A DNA stretch of 64,000 bases. Origin: Conchocele bisecta (taxonomy: Eukaryota > Mollusca > Bivalvia > Lucinida > Thyasiridae). The stretch covers positions 108,736,773 through 108,800,772 of the forward strand of contig CM055265.1 of the NCBI GenBank assembly GCA_029237695.1, in the 5' to 3' direction. Positions 1 through 11,509 of the stretch are shown piece by piece (positions within the stretch are counted from its first letter, which is position 1; the number at the start of each line of letters is the position of its first letter). The notes below the pieces were generated by a model. The model saw only the letters and a list, made by a program, of their open reading frames with translations. It ran no database searches and was not told the DNA's origin. Both the position numbers and the translations under genes were made by a program.

Positions 1-159
1 TAGTATTAGAGATGTTCCCTGAGTATCATATTGCACATGTATGCCAGTTAAATGCACACTCCGATACAATGTTGGCATCCGTTGCGGTCATGAATATACA
101 TTGTCATTGGCATCGTGAGTCCATTACACCTTCGAATGCTGGGAACGTAAATTATCGTC

Positions 160-345
160 TGATGTTGTTTCATATATTGTCGTCTTTCTCAATGAAAAAA
201 ACATTGTTTGACAGCACTTGAGAATCATTTCTATTGGAAATGATTCTAAAGTGCTGTCAAACTATGTTTTGGTGAGAAAATAAAATGGAAAATAAAAGGC
301 AAACAGCAGACGACAAAATTTAATTCAATATTGTAACGGTTAAAA
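160..345. mobile_element. hairpin MITE, TTGACAGCAC family
   Basis: Inverted arms around TTTGACAGCACTTGAGAATC and GATTCTAAAGTGCTGTCAAA, flanked by further inverted sequence (CGTCTTTCTCAA... and ...CAGCAGACGACA). Related copies: 14360-14440, 29945-30140, 41340-41495 and 45820-45890. Confidence 0.75.
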
Positions 346-404
346 GTAAGTGCAGGGAATTTTTTCTGGATCTCCGGTTCAGACAGGTCCTACTATATAT
401 GTAC

Positions 405-1290
405 AATGTATACCAAACTCTGGCCAATTCGAGAGACGCCGTATGACGAAGTTTCATGTCGTCTGCTTTCCGAATTAGCCGCGCGTGTGTCAGGCGGTAC
501 TGGGTTTCCAGCTTAGGGAGGTTCTATTACACAGGTATGTCACACATGTATGCCAGTAATGTTACTTTATTGAAAAAGACTATAGCCTGAAATCTGCAAT
601 ATCCAGTTACCTGTAAAAACCAAATGTGGGACAATCAGGACTACTGGACACTCAAATGTGGGACAATCAGGACTACAGGACACTCAAATGTGGGACAATC
701 AGGATTAAACCGTATTACACATGTACATGAAAAGCAAACATTGGCCAATTCGACAAACGCCGTTTGCCGTGGTTTCATGTCGTCTGCTTCATGAATTAGC
801 CGCGTCGTGCCAGGCGATTCTGTCTGTGCATCCGACTTAGAGCGGTCCTACTTAACTATACATGCAAACCAAATTTTGGGCAATTCAACAAACGCCGTAT
901 GAAGTTGTTTCATGTCGTCTGCTTTATGAATTAGCCGCGCGTAGTGCCAGACGAGTATGGGTCTCAGGTTTAGATAGGTCTTGCTTTCCGAGTTAGCCGC
1001 GTTCTGGGTATCCGGCTTCGAGAGGTCCTATTATATATGTTTGCCAAACTCTGGCCAATTCGAGAGACGCCGTATGACGATGTTGCATGCCGTCTGCGTT
1101 CCGAATTGGCCGCTGCTTTTATGAATTAGCCGCGTCTGTGCCTCTGACTTAGAGCGGTTCTACTTAACTATGTATACATGTACACCAAACTTTTGCCAAA
1201 TTGAGAGACGCTGTATGACGAGGTTCATTGCCGTCTGCTTTCCGAATTAGCCGCGCGTCGTGCCAGGCGGTACCTGGTTACCCGCGGATC
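405..1290. repeat. five diverged copies of a 130-170 bp repeat
   Basis: A block containing CCAATTCGAGAGACGCCGTA and TCATGTCGTCTGCTTTCCGA recurs near 413, 737, 868, 1041 and 1185, with variable spacing and divergence. Confidence 0.75.
621..706. repeat. 32-bp tandem repeat, about 2.7 copies
   Basis: Unit begins CAAATGTGGGACAATCAGGA and repeats with single-base changes, inside the diverged repeat block. Confidence 0.85.
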
Positions 1291-1528
1291 ATGTCGGGAG
1301 AAATTAAAGGTTACAGTGGCAGCAGATGGTAAATGTATCTCTGGAAACCGTATACGAGGGGAATACAGAAAGTTGCCAGGCCAAGAAATTCGTAGAACTA
1401 ACTTGCCATGCCAGATTATGGACCTTCACCATTGAGGATGCTACGTAGACACATGCATACATGCCCGCCCTAACATGTATTCAACTACAGTGCAACCTCT
1501 CTACACAGGACATGATGAAAACAGCGCA
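1290..1528. other. unassigned
   Basis: I see no gene, hairpin or repeat here. Confidence 0.5.
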
Positions 1529-2703
1529 GGGGCCATTTCACTAAACTTGGTACGACGGTACGACTAAAATGTTCGTAAGTGCAAACTTATGATAGTCTGT
1601 AAATTTCACATTAACAATGTTTTATTGTAAATAATTCTTGGATTTATATTTATTATACCCCCCGCAACGAGTTGTGGGGGTATGCTGGAGTCAGGTTGTC
1701 CGGGCGTCCGTCCGTCCGTGCGTCCGTAAACTTAACATCAGAGAAATATTGTTATAACTTCTATTTCCTTCATCTAAAATGCTTAATATTTCACACATGC
1801 ATTCCTGTAAGGCTCTACTACCATGCTGTGCAAAATCCACGACCGTCCAACCTCCGCTGATCCCAAGGTCAAGGTCAAATACTTAGTCTCTTTACAAAAC
1901 TTAACATCAGAGAAATATTGTTATAACTTCTATTTCCTTCATCTAAAATGCTTAATATTTCACACATGCATTCCTGTAAGGCTCTACTACCATGTTGTGC
2001 CAAATCCACGACCGTCTAACCTCCGCTGATCCCATGGTCAAGGTCAAATGCTTAGTCTCTTTACAAAACTTAACATCAGAGAAATATTGTTATAACTTCT
2101 AAAATGCTTAATATTTCACACATGCATTCCTGTAAGGCTCTACTACCATGCTGTGTCAAATCCACGACCGTCCAACCCCCGCTGATCCCATGGTCAAGGT
2201 CAAATACTTAGTCTCTTTACAAAATTTAACATCGGAGAAATATTGTTATAACTTCTATTTCCTTCATCTAAAATGCTTAATATTTCACACATGCATTCCT
2301 GTACGGTTCTACCTCCATGCTGTGCCAAATCCACGACCGTCCAACCCCCGCTGATCCCATGGTCAAGGTCAAATACTTAGTCTCTTTACAAAACTTAACA
2401 TCAGAGAAATCGGTTATAACTTCTATTTCTTTGCTCGGATCTGCTTCACATTCACGTTCGTGCCGCCCCCGCTAAGCCCAGAGTCAAGGTCACAAGCCCA
2501 CACTTGGAAAATATTACATATTTAGGGGTACCTGGGCCCACGCGGTGGTATTCCGTAAGCCTCACTTACTGACCAATCTAGTTGAGCATAGGCTGCATAT
2601 GCAGCCTATGCTCAATAAATGTAAATCCATCAATTGAATTTTTCAGACGATCATAAATTTGCACTTATGAACATTTTAGTCGCACGAAGGTTAATGAAAC
2701 GGC
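1529..2703. mobile_element. CACTAAACTTCGTACGAC-family MITE split by an insertion
   Basis: The left half (1529-1652) and right half (about 2583-2703) are the two parts of one palindromic element whose intact copies are about 245 bp. Copies: 4041-4282, 6338-6581, 7487-7698, 13589-13711, 21542-21776, 27494-27735. Confidence 0.8.
1655..2578. repeat. CCCGCAACGAG element with five tandem units of about 165 bp
   Basis: Starts with CCCCCCGCAACGAGTTGTGG and a GTCCGTCCGT run. Then AACTTAACATCAGAGAAATA recurs at about 1729, 1899, 2067, 2222 and 2392. The third unit has lost about 15 bp. A relative without the tandem array is at 20780-21060. ORFs here are repeat artefacts. Confidence 0.85.
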
Positions 2704-3089
2704 CAGCAGGTTTTCCAGATGTTCCACCGAATTCCAGACAAATTAGTACCCCGTGACATCTTCCCCGTGCATTTCTACCATAGACAGTTGCATATTGAGG
2801 TTTAGAGAGGTTACACTGTACCATTGAACCTCTCTAAACCGGACCCCAAGAAAACCTCACCGTGTGCAATATTATGTGGGGTTCATTGTACGTATATTCA
2901 ATGTTGTTGTATAGTCAGCTTGCAAAGTACACATTGCCCCAGTGTCTGTTAGGTTAGCTTGCTTTAACTTGATATCATAATTAATTTGATTTTTTTTACT
3001 GATCTGCCATTTTTCGCCTTTTCTGTTTCTGTGCGGGAGGGTAGCGTGATATATATGCCTACGAGTCCATATACACGTGGTGCTGAATT
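2704..3089. other. unassigned with fragments of the AAACCGGACACC hairpin
   Basis: Contains solo pieces of the CTCTCTAAACCGGAC family near 2795-2850; otherwise nothing recognised. Confidence 0.5.
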
Positions 3090-3159
3090 ACCGTGGAACC
3101 TCTCTAAACCGGACACCCTGGACGCCGTCCAGGGTGTCCGGTTTAGAGAGGTTCCACCA
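3090..3159. mobile_element. 70-bp perfect hairpin, CTCTCTAAACCGGACACC family
   Basis: Arms GGAACCTCTCTAAACCGGAC and its inverse meet at GACGCCGTC. Other complete copies at 20041-20110 and 28354-28424; solo arms near 10360, 13945, 16170, 19895 and 36470. Confidence 0.9.
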
Positions 3160-3178
3160 TAGTTGTAATCATACTTAC

Positions 3179-3254
3179 CAGAATCGCCGAGAGCAATCAC
3201 CAACAGAAGCAGAAATCCAGATGTCACTGCGGTATCCGCGAGTTGTCTGCCCAT
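3179..3254 (-). CDS. possible first coding exon with signal peptide
   Basis: From the ATG at 3254 the frame gives MGRQLADTAVTSG, then FLLLLVIAL and GDSG, a short polar start, a nine-residue hydrophobic core and a plausible signal-peptidase region. It ends at a strong donor, GATTCTG/GTAAGTATG, in phase 1. I infer the first exon of a secreted or membrane protein transcribed leftward; downstream exons would be below 3179 or outside the window, and I see no clear partner. A hairpin element (3090-3159) starts 19 nt into the intron. The product is unknown. Confidence 0.45.
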
Positions 3255-4040
3255 TGTCGTAAGCGACGTTGTCGTTTACTCCATTTGCTTCCAACTATGT
3301 ATGTAAGCTGGTGTCAAATAATTTGTCCTCAGGAAAATATGCTACACACAGCTATCACCAGTCAAATATCCCTCTCTAATCACTGGCAACTCATCGCATA
3401 TACTAATAAATCACGGCCTGTATGTATGGCGTATTTTTCGCAATTTATATTAAAATCTTTGTAAATACAAGTTTCTTCAACAATTGTTAGATTTCAAAAT
3501 AATTACAGTCACTCTTTATATGGGCGTTCCTGATTAAGTATAGCGAATGAATCGTGGATGAAACGAGTTTGTTCGTTGTGCTAGATGAAATTGGTATTTT
3601 GACTATGTCTAATTGTTTTTTTGTTCTTTTGTTTTTTTTAGCTTTTTTTTCTTCAAAAAAAAAACATGCACGTTTGAAAATTTTCGATATTGTCTATATA
3701 CGGAATCACATGCGTGCATGCACTATGAGCGGTAAACACAGAATTAGTAAATAAGAGAGCACGGTTTCTCGGGATTCATTTCTGGCCACTTCACACATTT
3801 TGTCAATACGCATGTCTCGAATATCGCACCTATTGACCATTGCGTACTATAACAATATCGACAAACATTCCGCCTACTTCGCCATTGTCATTTGGCATCA
3901 CCATCAAGTGGTGACGGCAATTAACTGTATTCATATTATCATTGTTTATTTTAGTATCTGGTAGTGTGAAAACTACATTCATATGTGTACGTTAATTATT
4001 CCGAATATGCGACAAATCTGTCTGATATGGAAGCGCCCTG
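3255..4040. other. unassigned
   Basis: Only low-complexity T/A runs near 3615-3665; no gene or element seen. Confidence 0.5.
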
Positions 4041-4282
4041 GGGCCCGTTTCACTAAACTTCGTACGACTAAAATGTTCGTAAGTGCAAATTTAGGATCGT
4101 CTGGAAATTTCAATTGATAGATTTACATGTATTGAGCATAGGCTGCATATGCAGCCTATGCTCAATAAATGTAAATCCAATACTTGTTTACAAGAAAACT
4201 TTGTTTATGTGATATTCACAGACTATCATAATTTTGCACTTACGAACATTTTAGTCGTACGAAGTTTAGTGAAACGGCCCCC
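4041..4282. mobile_element. intact palindromic MITE, CACTAAACTTCGTACGAC family
   Basis: Terminal inverted repeats GGGCCCGTTTCACTAAACTT and its inverse, with GAGCATAGGCTGCATATGCA forming the central palindrome. The best reference copy in the window. Confidence 0.9.
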
Positions 4283-4430
4283 TGGTGCCAATGCTAAACT
4301 ATTTTTATCTCATAATTAGGATTTTCTTCTAATTATGAGATACTAATTCCTAATTAGGAGATACTAAGTCCTAATTAGGAGGTATTATCTCCTAATTAGG
4401 AGTTACTATCTCCTAATTAGGCACCAGGAT
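4283..4430. repeat. short palindromic tandem repeats
   Basis: Unit around CTCCTAATTAGGAG repeated about five times with variants, enclosed by CTGGTGCC and its inverse GGCACCAG. Confidence 0.75.
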
Positions 4431-4589
4431 GCTTCCAGGATGCTTTCATAATCTGAAATAAGGCTCTCTTGTTTGGAAGTTTAATGCAAAGCAAATTTTG
4501 TTTTATGTTGTTGTTAAAATGAGGCGTGACAACTAAGTTTTGTAAAACAATGAGGCGCAATTCTCCTCAAGACGTATAACAATTTCTCA

Positions 4590-4680
4590 TTTCTCGTCGA
4601 AAACATATGTTGTGACCACTCATTTGAACGGAGATAGTTCAAATGGTGGTTACAACATATACATTTTGAGAAGATGTGAG
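4590..4680. mobile_element. short hairpin, CACTCATTTGAAC family
   Basis: Inverted arms around TTGTGACCACTCATTTGAAC. Better copies at 31863-31942 and 24483-24560, where the centre is GTCTCGGCGAGAC or GTCTCGCCGAGAC. Confidence 0.7.
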
Positions 4681-5160
4681 GAAACTGTTGTTTTTTTTTG
4701 TTTCAAATTGTCTTCAAGGAAAATTGTGTATTATATGCATGTAAAGTCTTTACTAACTTATTATAAATCCGTATTTCATTTTGCACATTTGCTTGTTGGG
4801 TACATTTCGCGTTTTCACATGTCACTTAGCGTCGTGACATTTCGCGTTTGCCCTACTCAAGTGGCGATATCGCCGAAATGCAACGTTTTGGCCGCTATTA
4901 TCCTGGCGAAAACAATGACGGATCATAGCCAGTTACCTCCCGTTTAATTTATTTATAGTTGTGTTGTTTATGGCATTATTGCTTGTAAAAATGGGCGAAT
5001 GTGGCATTATTTGTTATGAAAAGGAGCACCTATGGTGATTTCGAACAGTTTTGATCCAGATCATTCTACATATCTGCACAATCTGATCCGGAACTGCATT
5101 ATTTGTCGGATTCATATTTTCACACATATTAATGTTATTGAAACCATTTTCCATCAGAAC
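4680..5160. other. unassigned
   Basis: No gene or repeat recognised. Confidence 0.5.
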
Positions 5161-5164
5161 TGTA

Positions 5165-5727
5165 CGGAAGCCCATTAGGGCCACTTCACTTTTTTTTTTT
5201 TATCTTTTCTTGAATTTTCGAGATCTTTTCTTTTCTTGAATTTTCGAGATGTTTTCTTGAATTTTCGAGATGTTTTCTTGAATTTTCAAGATGTTTTCTT
5301 GAATTATCTTTTCTTGAATTTTCGAGATCTTTTCTTTTCTTGAATTTTCGAGATGTTTTCTTGAATTTTCAAGATGTTTTCTTGAATTTTCAAGTTCTTT
5401 TCTTCAATTTTCAAGATCTTTTCTTGAAAATTCAAGAAAAGATCTTGAAAATTCAAGAAAAGATCTTGCAAATTCAAGAAAAGAACTTGGAAATTCAAGA
5501 AAATATCTTGTTTTCAAGATGTTTTCTTGAATTTTCAAGTTCTTTTCTTGAATTTTCAAGTTCTTTTCTTGAATTTTCAAGATCTTTTCTTGAAAATTCA
5601 AGAAAAGATCTTGAGAAGATCTTAAAAAGATCTTGAAAGTTCAAGAAAAGAACTTGAAAATTCAAGAAAACATCTTGAATAAATGGAAATAAAAAAAAAG
5701 TGAAGTGGCCCTAATGGGCTTCTGTAG
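5165..5727. mobile_element. foldback element made of TCTTGAATTTTCAAGA units
   Basis: Termini GAAGCCCATTAGGGCCACTT and its inverse are followed by a T-run and an A-run. The interior is about 20 degenerate copies of a 20-22 bp unit (TTTTCTTGAATTTTCAAGAT), itself nearly palindromic and switching strand several times. ORFs on both strands here are artefacts. Confidence 0.85.
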
Positions 5728-6337
5728 ATCTGGGTCTACCCTGTTCGCAATAGCAACGGTTGTACTCGGTGTCCAGTGAGAAACAAACGCTAAAATACCA
5801 CATAGAACCGGATCTCTATTTGATAGATTTGCAAAGGGAAATAACTACCCACGATCCCTCCTTATTCTCAACAGCCACGATTGCTTTGCGAGACAACTAA
5901 TCCGCATGAAGCTCAGTACGAAACATCCAACTATAATCAAATATAAAATATAGCTACATCGTATCGATGAAATGTACATTTCCCACGCACAAACACTTAA
6001 TTGGCTTAAATCCTTCGTTTTAATAATTTTCCAGAATCATGAACATAAACCAAAACCACTTAACCTGGAATCGCGTAAATTTCACAATGTATACATACGC
6101 CGCCCTGGTTTACTTTCAGGAAATGAACACCCGCGTATATTCACACATTACCGATAAATACATGTCCATGTGGTATACGGATTTGAGACTGGGATAGCAA
6201 TGTATGTAGACTAACACTCGACCTATGATGTCTATGTCGGAAGGAAACCTTTCCGTGAATACTAATTGGATATCCGCCAAGTTCTGAGAAAACCTGGCTT
6301 ATTAGTGAGTACTGTTACTGGAGAAACAGAGGAAGCT
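5728..6337. other. unassigned
   Basis: No gene or repeat recognised. Confidence 0.5.
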
Positions 6338-6581
6338 GGGGACCGTTTCACTAAACTTCGTACGACTAAAATATTCGTAAGTGCAAAATTATGATAGTCT
6401 GTACATTTCACATTTAACAATGTTTTCTTGTAAACACTTATTGGATTTACATTTATTGAGCATAGGCTGCATATGCAGCCTATGCTCAATAAATGTAAAT
6501 CCATCAATTGAAATTTTCAGACGATCCTAAATTTGCACTTACGAACATTTTAGTCGTACGATGTTTAGTAAAACGGGCCCC
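6338..6581. mobile_element. palindromic MITE, CACTAAACTTCGTACGAC family
   Basis: Nearly full-length copy with both terminal repeats and the GAGCATAGGCTGCATATGCA centre. Confidence 0.9.
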
Positions 6582-7064
6582 AGAGCCCCATAGGTTTGGC
6601 ACTAGCGTTTAACTCCATACACATCATAAATACCATATTAATTCAACACAAATGTTAGATTCTAGTTATTGCATAAGCACGTGATCATACATGGAAGCTG
6701 TAGCGATCACAATATATTTATTACACTAACACAATTATGATTTAATATACCGTTTTAATGTATTATGAAAGCCAATTTTATTCAATAATAAGGCTTATGG
6801 TAAGTGTGGCCGGTCTGACGTCAGAACTGGCAGTGTCCTCTGAGTGCGGCCAAATATGGATCTACACAGTTTTAGAAGCAGGTGCGGGTGTTTCGCTTAT
6901 TGAATGGCGAACAGTGCAGATCCGGATCCGTGTCTGTGGATGCGCATGCATATCTAGATCTACACTGGTCGCAAATGCCATAAGCCCATTTTCTCCAGTC
7001 ACGTTCACACATGTCTAGATTTTCAAGTTTGTCCTCGAGCACATTTTATTTGAAGCATAGATCA

Positions 7065-7425
7065 CTGTATTGTAAGCTGTACGGGTCGGTAAATGGAGAC
7101 ACCCACAAAATTGCGGACATGGAATAACGTGCCATGTAGGTACGTCAATTGTTTCTATTTTCCCCTTTAAAACTAGCAAAAATAAATCATCACTAAATAG
7201 CCTCGTTTTCAAAATGTTCACGTTTTTCTGTCGTTCCTGCGTATATTAACGACAAGAACAACCGAGGAACATTTATTATACACTGGATTCCCACGTTTAA
7301 TTCGTGACCGTTGCTAGTTTTAAAGGGGAAAACAGTAAAAATTGAAGCACCTACCTACGTTTTTCTATGTCCACCATATTGTGGGTGTCTCCATTTACCG
7401 GCCCGTACAGCTTACAGCACAGTGT
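7065..7425. mobile_element. foldback element with about 100-bp arms
   Basis: Arms around AAGCTGTACGGGTCGGTAAA and its inverse, containing GTAAATGGAGACACCCACAA; loop about 140 bp. Arms are diverged near the loop. Confidence 0.85.
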
Positions 7426-7486
7426 AGATGGTGTTTTATTGATTTTTAATGGCGAACAGTTTAGGTGATGAACTGACTGTGCGGAC

Positions 7487-7698
7487 TGCAAAATTATGAT
7501 AGTCTGTACATTTCATATTAGCAATGTTTTCTTGTAAACACTTATTGTATTTATATTTATTGAGCATAGGCTGCATATGCAAACATAGACTGCATATGCA
7601 GCCTATGCTAAATAAATGTAAATCAATCAATTTCCAAACGATCCTAAAGTTGCACTTACGAACATCTTAGTCGTACGAAGTTTAGTGAAACAGGCCCC
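7487..7698. mobile_element. 5'-truncated MITE, CACTAAACTTCGTACGAC family
   Basis: Lacks the left terminus; the centre carries a second partial copy of TGCATATGCA. Confidence 0.85.
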
Positions 7699-7729
7699 TG
7701 GATCGAAACATTTATAATCCCCATTATGG

Positions 7730-7921
7730 ATGCGACTGGAGAGCTGGAGTATAGACCAGTGTAGATCCAGATCAGCCTGTGCCTCCGCACAGTCTGATCA
7801 GGACATGCACTGTTCGCCATTGCACAAAGCAATATAGATCATTGTCAGGCTACAGAAGTGTGTTATTCGAGCACGTGCACTGGTCTGAAATCCCGCCAGC
7901 CTAATTTCTCCTGTCACAGCC
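7730..7921. repeat. GATCAGACTGTGCGGATG-family repeat
   Basis: Contains GTAGATCCAGATCAGCCTGT and CAGTCTGATCAGGACATGCA. Other copies: 25165-25365, 33042-33215, 37395-37455, 37855-37915, 56280-56405, 61268-61526, 62560-62785. The fullest copy (61268-61526) begins and ends with inverted TGTGGCTGTGACTGGAG. Confidence 0.75.
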
Positions 7922-9027
7922 ACAGGTGGAAGACTCGGACCTATGACACCAACAAAATGCCTATTAAAAAAATCCCATTACCCCACCCACTTGGTCTCGT
8001 ACATTACCATCTTCTATTTATAGAAGGTTGGTATAAATATGGCCATTATAGAAAGAGCCCTCTCGTTTCCGACTCGCACAAACACAATACACATCGATTA
8101 AATGTATGATTTCTGTCGCTGGCAATCGATAAAGGTATTAGGTGTGTGAATATATTCACTTCAAATCGCTCTTTCCAGCATTTATTCAGTTATTCGCATT
8201 TTGTATACCCCATCCAAAGCGAAATTTGCGTGTACGAAAGAATCTCACACATAATCGGAGGCCGTCCGGCGTGGATTATCGGTCATATTTGAACAATAAC
8301 TGATCGCCAGCTCAAACTAAAGTGGTGCACCATGACCATATACATTAGAAACTCCAACCATACAAAGTTCGTCCAATTGTGATCGTTCACCGATCTAAAA
8401 AACACCTTTTTTCTACTTTCATTCATGATTCGCGTACTATCAGATATGTCTTCCGGAATCCCGAAATAGGTTGAATGACGTCATTACAGTTTAGATTTAG
8501 CCAATCAGAGATGTTCTTTACATAGACGCTTCCGGTTGTATTATGGAAGATGGTGCATTGACCCGGTTCCAGATAATGAACGAAATTAGACAAAAAAGTG
8601 TTTTTTAGATCGGTGAACGATCACAATTGGACGAACTTTGTATGGTTGGAGTTTCTAATGTATATGGTCATGGTGCACCACTTTAGTTTGAGCTGGCGAT
8701 CAGCTATCGGCCAAATATGACCGATAATCCACGCCGGACGGCCTCCGATTCTGTGTGAGATTCTTTCGTACACGCAACTTTCGCTTTGGATGGGGTAATC
8801 AAAACGCGAATAACTCAATAAATACTTGAAAAAGCGATTTGAAGTGAGGATATTCACACACCTAATACCTTTATCGATTGCCAGAGACATTATTTCATAC
8901 ATTTAATCGATGTTTATTGTGTTTGTGCGAATCGGAAAATAGAGGGCTCTTTCTATAATTGCCATATTCATACCCACCTTCTATAAATAGAAGATGGTAG
9001 ATGATAGGTCCGAGTCTTCCACCTGTG
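7922..9027. mobile_element. 1.1-kb foldback transposon
   Basis: Termini CACAGGTGGAAGACTCGGAC and its inverse; inverted arms of several hundred bases (left about 7925-8400, right about 8600-9026) around a unique centre. The right arm lacks about 60 bp near its end. GTCACAGC flanks both sides (7913-7920 and 9028-9035), an apparent 8-bp target duplication. No transposase is visible, so it is non-autonomous; the superfamily is unresolved. Confidence 0.85.
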
Positions 9028-9442
9028 GTCACAGCCTCATTTCTCCAACCATAGTACCATATCCTTCCTAACGAGATTAGTAAGATACTATTAGCTGGAA
9101 ACTTTTCATTTTATGGCTAGTGTTCGTTGATTGAATGACAAACAGTGTAGACACTGACGGGTGTGTATGCTGATACATGTCTAAATTGTACGCAAATACC
9201 ATTAAGTAACTGGCGTGGATTAGTTATTGCTAAATTTGAGAATGTTCCATTATGCAGGACAGGGGTGCCATTTTGTAAAAAGAAACAATAACCACAAAGG
9301 CATTGAATGTTGAAACGGCTATTCACGATTTACAAAGAGGAAATGGTAAAAATAGGCACTTTAACCTCGTTCCAATGCAACATTACAACGGTATAATGAT
9401 TATACTCACATACACATATTGATTTGAGACAATATATATATA

Positions 9443-9535
9443 TATATATCGATGGTCTAGTAACATAAGGTCGTAACTGCTATGCTTTAGCATAGCAGTT
9501 ACGACCTTATGTTACTAGACCATCGATATATTATT
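9443..9535. mobile_element. hairpin, ancestor-type of the 60-bp satellite
   Basis: Near-perfect palindrome: ATCGATGGTCTAGTAACATA, AGGTCGTAACTGCTATGC, then the inverse. The right arm is nearly identical to most of the satellite unit at 51827-53440. Confidence 0.9.
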
Positions 9536-9940
9536 TACCCTAGTTTCTCGAAAGATGAAAGAACGGCATTTTTACTCATTTAATCGCATATTGCGCCGCT
9601 TTCGCCAATATATATTGAATTAATCATTAAATGTTCAGCCGCTATATTTAGAATTTATTTTTACGCCTAGTTGTCATCAGTTCACGAGGCGCAAAGCATA
9701 TTTCCGCCCACATACGCGCTCATTTCGTGTCACCCCGCCAATCACATGCTAGTATATTGATTCGAAATCACGTTTAGGGGCGGAGCTTCGCAAGTGGGCT
9801 GGTAAACAATAAGTACGTTATAGTTCACATATACAAAATCAATATATGAACTATAACTATTACTTATGCACAGTATTACACCAATGCCAATGTATTGCCA
9901 CGATGGGTCTCATTCAAACATGCATGCAAGTATCTACGTA
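9536..9940. other. unassigned
   Basis: No gene or repeat recognised. Confidence 0.5.
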
Positions 9941-9945
9941 CACAA

Positions 9946-10108
9946 CAGCCGGCGTTAATCTTGCCTATATAGTATCAACTTTTCTGAACAGATATTGGCA
10001 ATACCAACTGGCAATCAAGCTGCTTGATTTCCAGCACAATATTCAAGTATTTAGAAAAAATAAAATGATAAATATTAACAAGATTATCCCAGGCAGTAGT
10101 GTACATGT
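9946..10108. mobile_element. MITE, GTTAATCTTGCC family
   Basis: Begins GGCGTTAATCTTGCC and ends in a diverged inverse; contains GCAATCAAGCTGCTTGATT. Copies: 27943-28110, 55853-56030 and 58706-58900 (best). Confidence 0.7.
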
Positions 10109-10922
10109 TCAAGTTCTAGTCAAGTTTGTTTATTTCTACGCATGTCGAGTTTCCCACGTGACGGTATGTTAGTGTTTGCTCAATTAACCGCTCAGTGCCA
10201 TTTCCGATGCGTGCCAATTAATTCCCATGTATTTGGCGATAAAAACAATTACTGGGGAGCTAGTTGCTTTAGGGCCGACATGACACCACTGACGCACTTA
10301 CATGTACGCAACATATTCTTGTATTTATTAAACTTGGCAAATTGCTATATATAGTAAATACTCTCTAAACCGGGCACCCTGGGAAGTCCCCACGGCTAGA
10401 GGGGTTACCCTGTAATTTAAGTGTTTGAAAATCCACGACTTTTTGTGTTTTGTATTGATGAACGTGGACTGAAACTCATTGTATAAATAAACGATGTGTT
10501 CTGTTCTGTTCATTATTAACTCTTTGCATGCTAGCGGTGAAAATAACAGCCAACACATTAGGAGTATTTTTCTTATTTCTCTGTGTAAATATGTCTTGGA
10601 ATTTCAGTAGAATTTAGTCCGGAGGACTAAATTTTATTGAAATTCCAAAACATATTCATGATAGTTATAGGGAGAAATAAAAGAAAATGTAATTACTTGT
10701 TGTCTGCTATTTTTTAACTATTTATAGCCCGCACATTTCGCAGCATGCAAGAGTTAAAGATAATCCATGTGGAATTGCATCCAGATTAAGTTTGCTTTAG
10801 CGTGGTTCTACTTTAATAAAGAGATATACAGTCGAGCACCAGTACCTCGAACATCAGTATCTCGATGATATCCCCTATCTCGATGATGTACATGCAAACA
10901 TTAGTATATGTATCATCTTTAG
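10109..10922. other. mostly unassigned, with one short hairpin
   Basis: A solo CTCTCTAAACCGGGCACC arm near 10364 and a hairpin with arms AATTTAGTCC/GGACTAAATT at 10612-10635. Nothing else seen. Confidence 0.5.
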
Positions 10923-10926
10923 TTAA

Positions 10927-11167
10927 CCTTTCAACCCTAACTAACTGGAATATACTTTGATATGTTAATTTTCTGACCAATCCACTCGTCACTAAATTAT
11001 TTAGAGACTAGTCCATTTTTGAAAACAAGTTTGTTTTTCCCCCCGAAAAATATGAAAATTACTTACAAAAAGTGCAGATCCTGATGAGACGGCTCGTCAC
11101 GAGCCGTCTCATCTGGATCCACACTGTTTGCACACACCTATATAGAGGGCTGTAGTGTTGAAGGGGT
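10927..11167. mobile_element. TTAA-flanked MITE, CCTTTCAACCC termini
   Basis: About 240 bp between TTAA sites with inverted CCTTTCAACCC ends and a central GATGAGACGGCTCGTCACGA hairpin. TTAA targets and CCC-type ends suggest piggyBac-like mobilisation (inference). Copies: 14761-15000, 50034-50845 (interrupted); fragment 29512-29610. Confidence 0.75.
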
Positions 11168-11509
11168 TTAATTAATATACATATTTACACATCGACTATA
11201 TTGTTTGTCAGAGGTTGGTAAGCAATTTGAACACATATGTTGACAAAAGAAAAATTTGCATCTATATGCAAACCTAGGTGTGCCTCACGGCAAACCACAC
11301 ACGTTGTGTGTCTATGGTCATTGTGTGAATTGATCAATTCGATCACTATTATTTCCTATATTTACTATATGTCACCAATGTAGCAGTTGATGATGTTTTG
11401 CGATATGCGGAATGATTACATGTAACATAAAACGCTAATTTGGATGGTGATAGGTACATATATTCGACTTACAAATGCTGCAATGTCCTTCTCTGTGCCA
11501 GTGACGCAT

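Noticed and set aside
5304..5636. ORFs with repeated FLNFQDLF or LKIQEKN peptides
   Set aside because: Both strands of the palindromic A/T-rich array; no independent coding evidence.
8621..8902. 93-codon minus-strand ORF
   Set aside because: Lies entirely in one arm of the foldback element and is mirrored, broken, in the other arm.
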